Assembly: GCA_041690695.1 (NCBI GenBank)
Contig: JBEPVZ010000016.1
Location: forward strand, 1-24,436
Direction: 5' to 3'
Source: JBEPVZ01 sp041690695
GTDB taxonomy: Bacteria > Patescibacteriota > Microgenomatia > Daviesbacterales > UBA10151
Length of the DNA: 24,436 bases
The notes beneath the pieces were generated by a model. It had not been told where the DNA came from. It ran no database searches and saw nothing but the letters and a program-made list of their open reading frames with translations. Below are positions 21,771 through 24,436 of this stretch, piece by piece. Position numbers and translations under genes: made by a program. The stretch's first letter is position 1. Each line of letters begins with the position of its first letter.

Positions 21771-21824
21771 GTCCTCTCCGGCCACGTTGGCCAAATTAGC
21801 TTTAGATTTAAACCGATATCTCAT
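21762..21824 (-). CDS. Predicted leader peptide upstream of the Hsp70 gene
   Basis: A 20-codon ORF starts at ATG 21824, about 6 bases after the predicted transcription start. It reads MRYRFKSKANLANVAGEDSA and stops at TAG (21764-21762), which lies at the loop of the terminator hairpin. It is in the same frame as the Hsp70 gene, with 15 bases (five sense codons, VGAFF) between the TAG and the Hsp70 ATG. In this window first start codons near a promoter are routinely used, so translation is plausible. Position and arrangement suggest a regulatory leader peptide or a reinitiation device rather than a functional protein. Its existence rests on sequence arrangement only. Confidence 0.5.
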   Translation of the reverse strand: MRYRFKSKANLANVAGEDSA

Positions 21825-21836
21825 CGTAAGAAGATT

Positions 21837-21865
21837 ATTATACAAACCTTTAAAGCACTTGGCAA
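21837..21865 (-). promoter_or_regulatory. Strong sigma70 promoter of the Hsp70 leader
   Basis: On the minus strand TTGCCA (21865-21860) and TATAAT (21842-21837) are separated by 17 bases. The predicted start is near 21830, giving an 84-base leader, the longest in the window. Confidence 0.8.
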
Positions 21866-21889
21866 TAGTTTATTTGAAAAAGTTATGCT
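21859..21889 (+). promoter_or_regulatory. Weak divergent promoter of the 21902 gene
   Basis: TTGGCA (21859-21864) and TATGCT (21884-21889) have a long 19-base spacer. The -35 overlaps the Hsp70 -35 on the opposite strand within the heptamer TTGGCAA. The -10 ends 12 bases before the ATG. Confidence 0.4.
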
Positions 21890-21901
21890 AACCTTTAATT
21901 A

Positions 21902-22561
21902 ATGTCCCAAAAAGGTAATGTTATCCTGGTACTTTTAATTGCAATTACCTTGATCTTTGCTGGATTTGGAGCTTATCAATATTTTAAAAGTCTCAAACCT
22001 CACCAACAAGTAAACACTTCTCCCCTACCCATTGTAACTCCAACCGCAACCCTGCTGGCATCCCCTTCGGCAACTATTGACCCAACCATTGGTTGGAAGA
22101 CTTACTCCGGAACTTATGTTTCACCTGGTCAAAGTTATAGTTTTAAATATCCGAATACTTATTATTTTGTAAAAGAGAGTCGTGGCAGTGATACCATTAC
22201 TAACACCTCTCAAACAGATCACAAACTAGTTATCAATCAAAAACTGGCAGAAGATAATTTAGCGATTAACACCATTGAGCAAATTTATACTGGTGTCGAC
22301 ACCACAGATAAATCCAAGTTACTCCAGACGCTCGTCAGTAGCAGTTTTGGGACTTGGGATAAAGATTATGGCTATTCAATCGTGGCTTACGATAATGTTC
22401 AAGTGGCCGGTATTAATTCGGCTAAAGTTATTGCCAATAACGCTATCAATTATGTTATTCCTTTAAGTAACTCCTATATTTCAATCTCATTTATGCCGGC
22501 CAATACTTCTAAAACAGATATTATCGATGCCATAATCAATAGTCTCAAAGTCAGTAATTAG
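21902..22561 (+). CDS. Hypothetical membrane-anchored extracytoplasmic protein
   Basis: The 219-residue protein has one N-terminal transmembrane helix (about 6-28). A Pro/Thr/Ser-rich linker follows (about 38-65, SPLPIVTPTATLLASPSATIDP), then a globular domain. The domain begins with YVSPGQSYSFKYPNTYYFV, a pattern of PsbP-like lipoprotein or surface domains seen in many Gram-positive and CPR bacteria, and ends with YISISFMPAN..DIIDAIINSLKV. No lipobox cysteine is present, so it is held by the helix. Function unknown. It is divergent from the Hsp70 gene and shares its promoter region. Confidence 0.8.
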   Translation: MSQKGNVILVLLIAITLIFAGFGAYQYFKSLKPHQQVNTSPLPIVTPTATLLASPSATIDPTIGWKTYSGTYVSPGQSYSFKYPNTYYFVKESRGSDTITNTSQTDHKLVINQKLAEDNLAINTIEQIYTGVDTTDKSKLLQTLVSSSFGTWDKDYGYSIVAYDNVQVAGINSAKVIANNAINYVIPLSNSYISISFMPANTSKTDIIDAIINSLKVSN

Positions 22562-22569
22562 ATATTAAA

Positions 22570-22599
22570 TTGACGAAATAGAGTCTTAAGTGATAATAT
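22570..22599 (+). promoter_or_regulatory. Promoter of the 22609 gene
   Basis: TTGACG (22570-22575), an 18-base spacer and TAATAT (22594-22599) with an extended TGA before it. The -10 ends 9 bases before the ATG at 22609. Confidence 0.65.
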
Positions 22600-22608
22600 C
22601 CGCTCTAA

Positions 22609-23214
22609 ATGACAGCTGAAAATGGTTTAGGCCCGACTTTAAGTGGAGATATTCCCAAATTAGCCCGCCAGATTAATGAGTTACTTCATTTGAGCCTTCC
22701 AAAGATTTTACCCGAGGCAGTCAATTTTATGCGAATAGTCGATGACTTAACTGCGGAAGAGAGAGTTTTACTTGGCGATGCTGACCCTAACTTAGGCGCA
22801 GCACGTTGGAATACGATCGCTTTAGCTATTGGTCATCTCGACGAAGGCCACCTTAATTATACCTGGCAAAGACCAGTCGACCAATCAGCCATGCGAGATC
22901 GTTTAGACACGTATCTTAATCATTCGAACAAGAAACTTGGTAGCGTAAACCATTTTGGTCTGTGGACCCTCCATGAGTCATACTTACAACCAACTCAGTT
23001 GCCAACCAATTTAATAGAATCGTTTGTCGATTATCATGATCAAGCTAGATTAGCTCTGGAGACTCAAGCAATTACGACATCCGCTTCGACCAGATCAGAA
23101 CGCGATCAAGTCATAAAAACAAACCCTTTTCTAACAAGACTTATTCAAACAGATTCAGCAATCGATGTTGCATTTACTAAGTATCTCCAAACTTTTAAGA
23201 TCCGACAACTTTAG
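22609..23214 (+). CDS. Hypothetical soluble protein with clustered histidines
   Basis: I do not recognise this 201-residue cytoplasmic protein, which has no cysteine, signal or membrane segment. Helices seem to dominate. Possible metal or catalytic residues cluster as H76-x-x-E79-x-H81 (IGHLDEGHLNY), H115 (VNHFGLW), H122-E123 (LHESY) and H143-D144 (YHDQ). The spacing could suit a helical metal site, but no known family signature (HD, hemerythrin, DinB-like) fits clearly. It has its own promoter and lies between a surface protein gene and trhO. Confidence 0.72.
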   Translation: MTAENGLGPTLSGDIPKLARQINELLHLSLPKILPEAVNFMRIVDDLTAEERVLLGDADPNLGAARWNTIALAIGHLDEGHLNYTWQRPVDQSAMRDRLDTYLNHSNKKLGSVNHFGLWTLHESYLQPTQLPTNLIESFVDYHDQARLALETQAITTSASTRSERDQVIKTNPFLTRLIQTDSAIDVAFTKYLQTFKIRQL

Positions 23215-23223
23215 GTATTATTT

Positions 23224-23232
23224 TGGTATGCT
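23224..23232 (+). promoter_or_regulatory. Extended -10 promoter of trhO
   Basis: TGG-TATGCT (23224-23232) ends 6 bases before the ATG at 23239, predicting a leaderless transcript. Confidence 0.55.
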
Positions 23233-23238
23233 AGAGCT

Positions 23239-24114
23239 ATGTTTCAAATTCTACTTTTTTATAAATATTTTGCCATAGAAGATCCACACCAGGTCTTAAC
23301 TCATCACCAAAAACTTTGCCAAGATTTAAACCTTAAAGGTCGGATTATTGTTGCTAAGGAGGGTATAAATGGAACAATTGAAGGCAAATTAAAAGATACC
23401 AGAAAATATATTAAGAGTTTAATTAAAGATTATGGTTTTTTAGAAATTGATTTTAAGAAAAGTTCGGGTAATGGCTTAGCTTTTAAAGACTTATCAATTA
23501 AAGTTCGTTCAGAAATTGTTAGCTCTTATCAATCAAAAATTAGCAGTACCGGTAAATATCTTAGCCCAGAAGATCTGCATGATTGGATTAAGTCAAATAA
23601 AAAGTTTTATTTAGTTGATATGCGAAATGATTATGAACAGGCCGTTGGTTATTTTCAAAGCTCACTACTTGCTCCATTTAAAAACTTTCGAGATCTCCCT
23701 AAAGTTTTACCAGTTCTAGAAAGTTTAAAAGATCAAACTATCGTCACCGTTTGTACTGGCGGTGTGAGATGCGAAAAAGCCTCAGGCTTTTTAGTGGATA
23801 ACGGTTTTAGCGATGTCTGGCAGCTATTCGGGGGAATTGTTAGTTACATGGAGCGATATCCGAATGAAGATTTTTTAGGTAAACTTTATGTTTTTGATGG
23901 CCGAATAACCATGGGGTTTAACATTGAGGATCCTAAACATCAGATTGTTGGCAAATGCGGAATATGTCAAAAGCCTGCCGATACTTATTATGATTGTAAA
24001 AATATCTATTGCAGTGGCAAGCGCCATTTTATTCGCTGCCTTAAATGTCTTAACCAAGATCAGGGATATTGTTCAAAGGATTGCCAGAATAGTTATTTCC
24101 AAACAATTGCGTAA
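23239..24114 (+). CDS. trhO: tRNA uridine-34 hydroxylase TrhO (rhodanese family, YceA)
   Basis: TrhO makes 5-hydroxyuridine at tRNA wobble position 34. The 291-residue protein has the N-terminal acylphosphatase-like domain (LKGRIIVAKEGINGTIEG). The rhodanese domain (about 108-212) carries the active-site loop VCTGGVRCEKAS with C172. A C-terminal cysteine-rich segment (C240, C243, C253, C258, C267, C270, C278, C282) probably binds zinc and is normal for the family. An oxygen-dependent enzyme would imply at least occasional oxygen. Its last 65 bases overlap the convergent RNHCP gene. Confidence 0.93.
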   Translation: MFQILLFYKYFAIEDPHQVLTHHQKLCQDLNLKGRIIVAKEGINGTIEGKLKDTRKYIKSLIKDYGFLEIDFKKSSGNGLAFKDLSIKVRSEIVSSYQSKISSTGKYLSPEDLHDWIKSNKKFYLVDMRNDYEQAVGYFQSSLLAPFKNFRDLPKVLPVLESLKDQTIVTVCTGGVRCEKASGFLVDNGFSDVWQLFGGIVSYMERYPNEDFLGKLYVFDGRITMGFNIEDPKHQIVGKCGICQKPADTYYDCKNIYCSGKRHFIRCLKCLNQDQGYCSKDCQNSYFQTIA

Positions 24115-24430
24115 GAGCTGCCTTTTGCTGACTAGCATCAAAATCAGATTGCTTAATTAATTTAACTAATTCAGATTCACTATCATCACCAGCAATTCGA
24201 TTTTGAGAAATTTTCTGACAGATTTGGCACTGATGAACAATTAATAACTCTTGACTCGCTTTAAAACTGAATTTAAGTGGTTTCATCTCGCCCCCACAAT
24301 TAGCCAATCGATCACCAGGTTTTTTTAAATCTAAATGTTTTGACCATAAGCAAAACGGACAATGGTTACGATGTTTAGTCCCGATTGGGTCAGTGGCAAT
24401 ATTTTTATGACAATGAATACATTCAAACAT
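24050..24430 (-). CDS. RNHCP domain zinc-ribbon-like protein
   Basis: The 126-residue protein contains the motif that names the family, HRNHCPFCLWSKHLD (20-34). It is followed by PGDRLANCGGEMKP (38-51) and a second Cys pair, C68-x-x-C71, with NRIAGDD (77-83). The N-terminal C4-x-x-C7 completes a likely two-zinc arrangement. The biochemical role of RNHCP proteins is not established. The start at ATG 24430 is 6 bases from the window edge, so the promoter cannot be judged. Its C-terminal 20 codons overlap trhO antisense. Confidence 0.9.
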   Translation of the reverse strand: MFECIHCHKNIATDPIGTKHRNHCPFCLWSKHLDLKKPGDRLANCGGEMKPLKFSFKASQELLIVHQCQICQKISQNRIAGDDSESELVKLIKQSDFDASQQKAALTQLFGNNYSGNPLNNIPDLG

Positions 24431-24436
24431 AATTAA

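Noticed and set aside
21771..21824. Known riboswitch class (for example guanidine-II, because of the ACG loop) in the Hsp70 leader
   Set aside because: The first hairpin loop is ACG followed by T rather than ACGR, the second loop does not match, and no other class consensus fits. The region also reads as an ORF.
21762..21824. tmRNA-like tag in the short ORF
   Set aside because: The peptide does not end in the usual LAA-type tag, and no tRNA-like acceptor domain surrounds it.
1..24436. tRNA or rRNA genes, CRISPR arrays, insertion sequences or attachment sites
   Set aside because: No cloverleaf-like segment, regularly spaced repeat array, transposase or integrase was found. Non-coding gaps are nearly all under 100 bases; the one longer stretch, 2430-2503 with its flanks, is filled by the divergent promoters.

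Overview
The window looks like a piece of a small, AT-rich, streamlined bacterial chromosome, most likely from the Candidate Phyla Radiation (Patescibacteria), possibly Microgenomates. This placement is an inference. It rests on very tight gene packing, a shortened ATP synthase delta subunit, an RNHCP protein, many short single-copy orphan genes, and a secreted clan-A glycosidase of a type I associate with Microgenomates. The standard code is used, with TGA as a stop (ruvC, atpG, rluB). I see no rRNA, tRNA, CRISPR array or insertion sequence.

Layout: 1-2429 (minus) holds ruvA (cut by the window edge), ruvC, an O-antigen-ligase-like membrane protein and a frameshifted exported carboxypeptidase-regulatory-like protein. 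2460-8080 (plus) is the F-type ATP synthase operon a-c-b-delta-alpha-gamma-beta. The epsilon gene (12522-12932) is missing from its end and sits 4.4 kb away under its own promoter. Between them are a short beta-carbonic-anhydrase-like protein, a P-loop kinase-like protein, a Nudix hydrolase, a DUF1761 membrane protein, an orphan, a GH18-like hydrolase and a FecR-domain protein. 12907-14446 (minus) is dinB with a small coupled partner gene. 14528-17024 (plus) is a secreted clan-A glycosidase plus an RsuA/RluB-type pseudouridine synthase. 16970-18322 (minus) is an MFS efflux pump. Then come a membrane orphan, a 94-residue orphan, a class-A-beta-lactamase-fold serine hydrolase, a YegD-like Hsp70, two orphans, trhO and an RNHCP protein.

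Three patterns run through the window. First, nearly every gene that begins a transcription unit has a -10 hexamer ending 6 to 10 bases before its start codon, so most first-gene mRNAs should be leaderless or nearly so. Clear Shine-Dalgarno sequences appear mainly at internal or special genes (atpA, dinB, the DUF1761 gene). Second, all six convergent gene pairs abut or overlap (by 0, 4, 26, 55, 8 and 65 bases), with no intrinsic terminator between them. Third, the only textbook intrinsic terminator I can find lies in the leader of the Hsp70 gene, where its U-run touches the start codon. A 20-codon leader ORF ends inside its hairpin. That leader is the best candidate here for an undescribed regulatory device.
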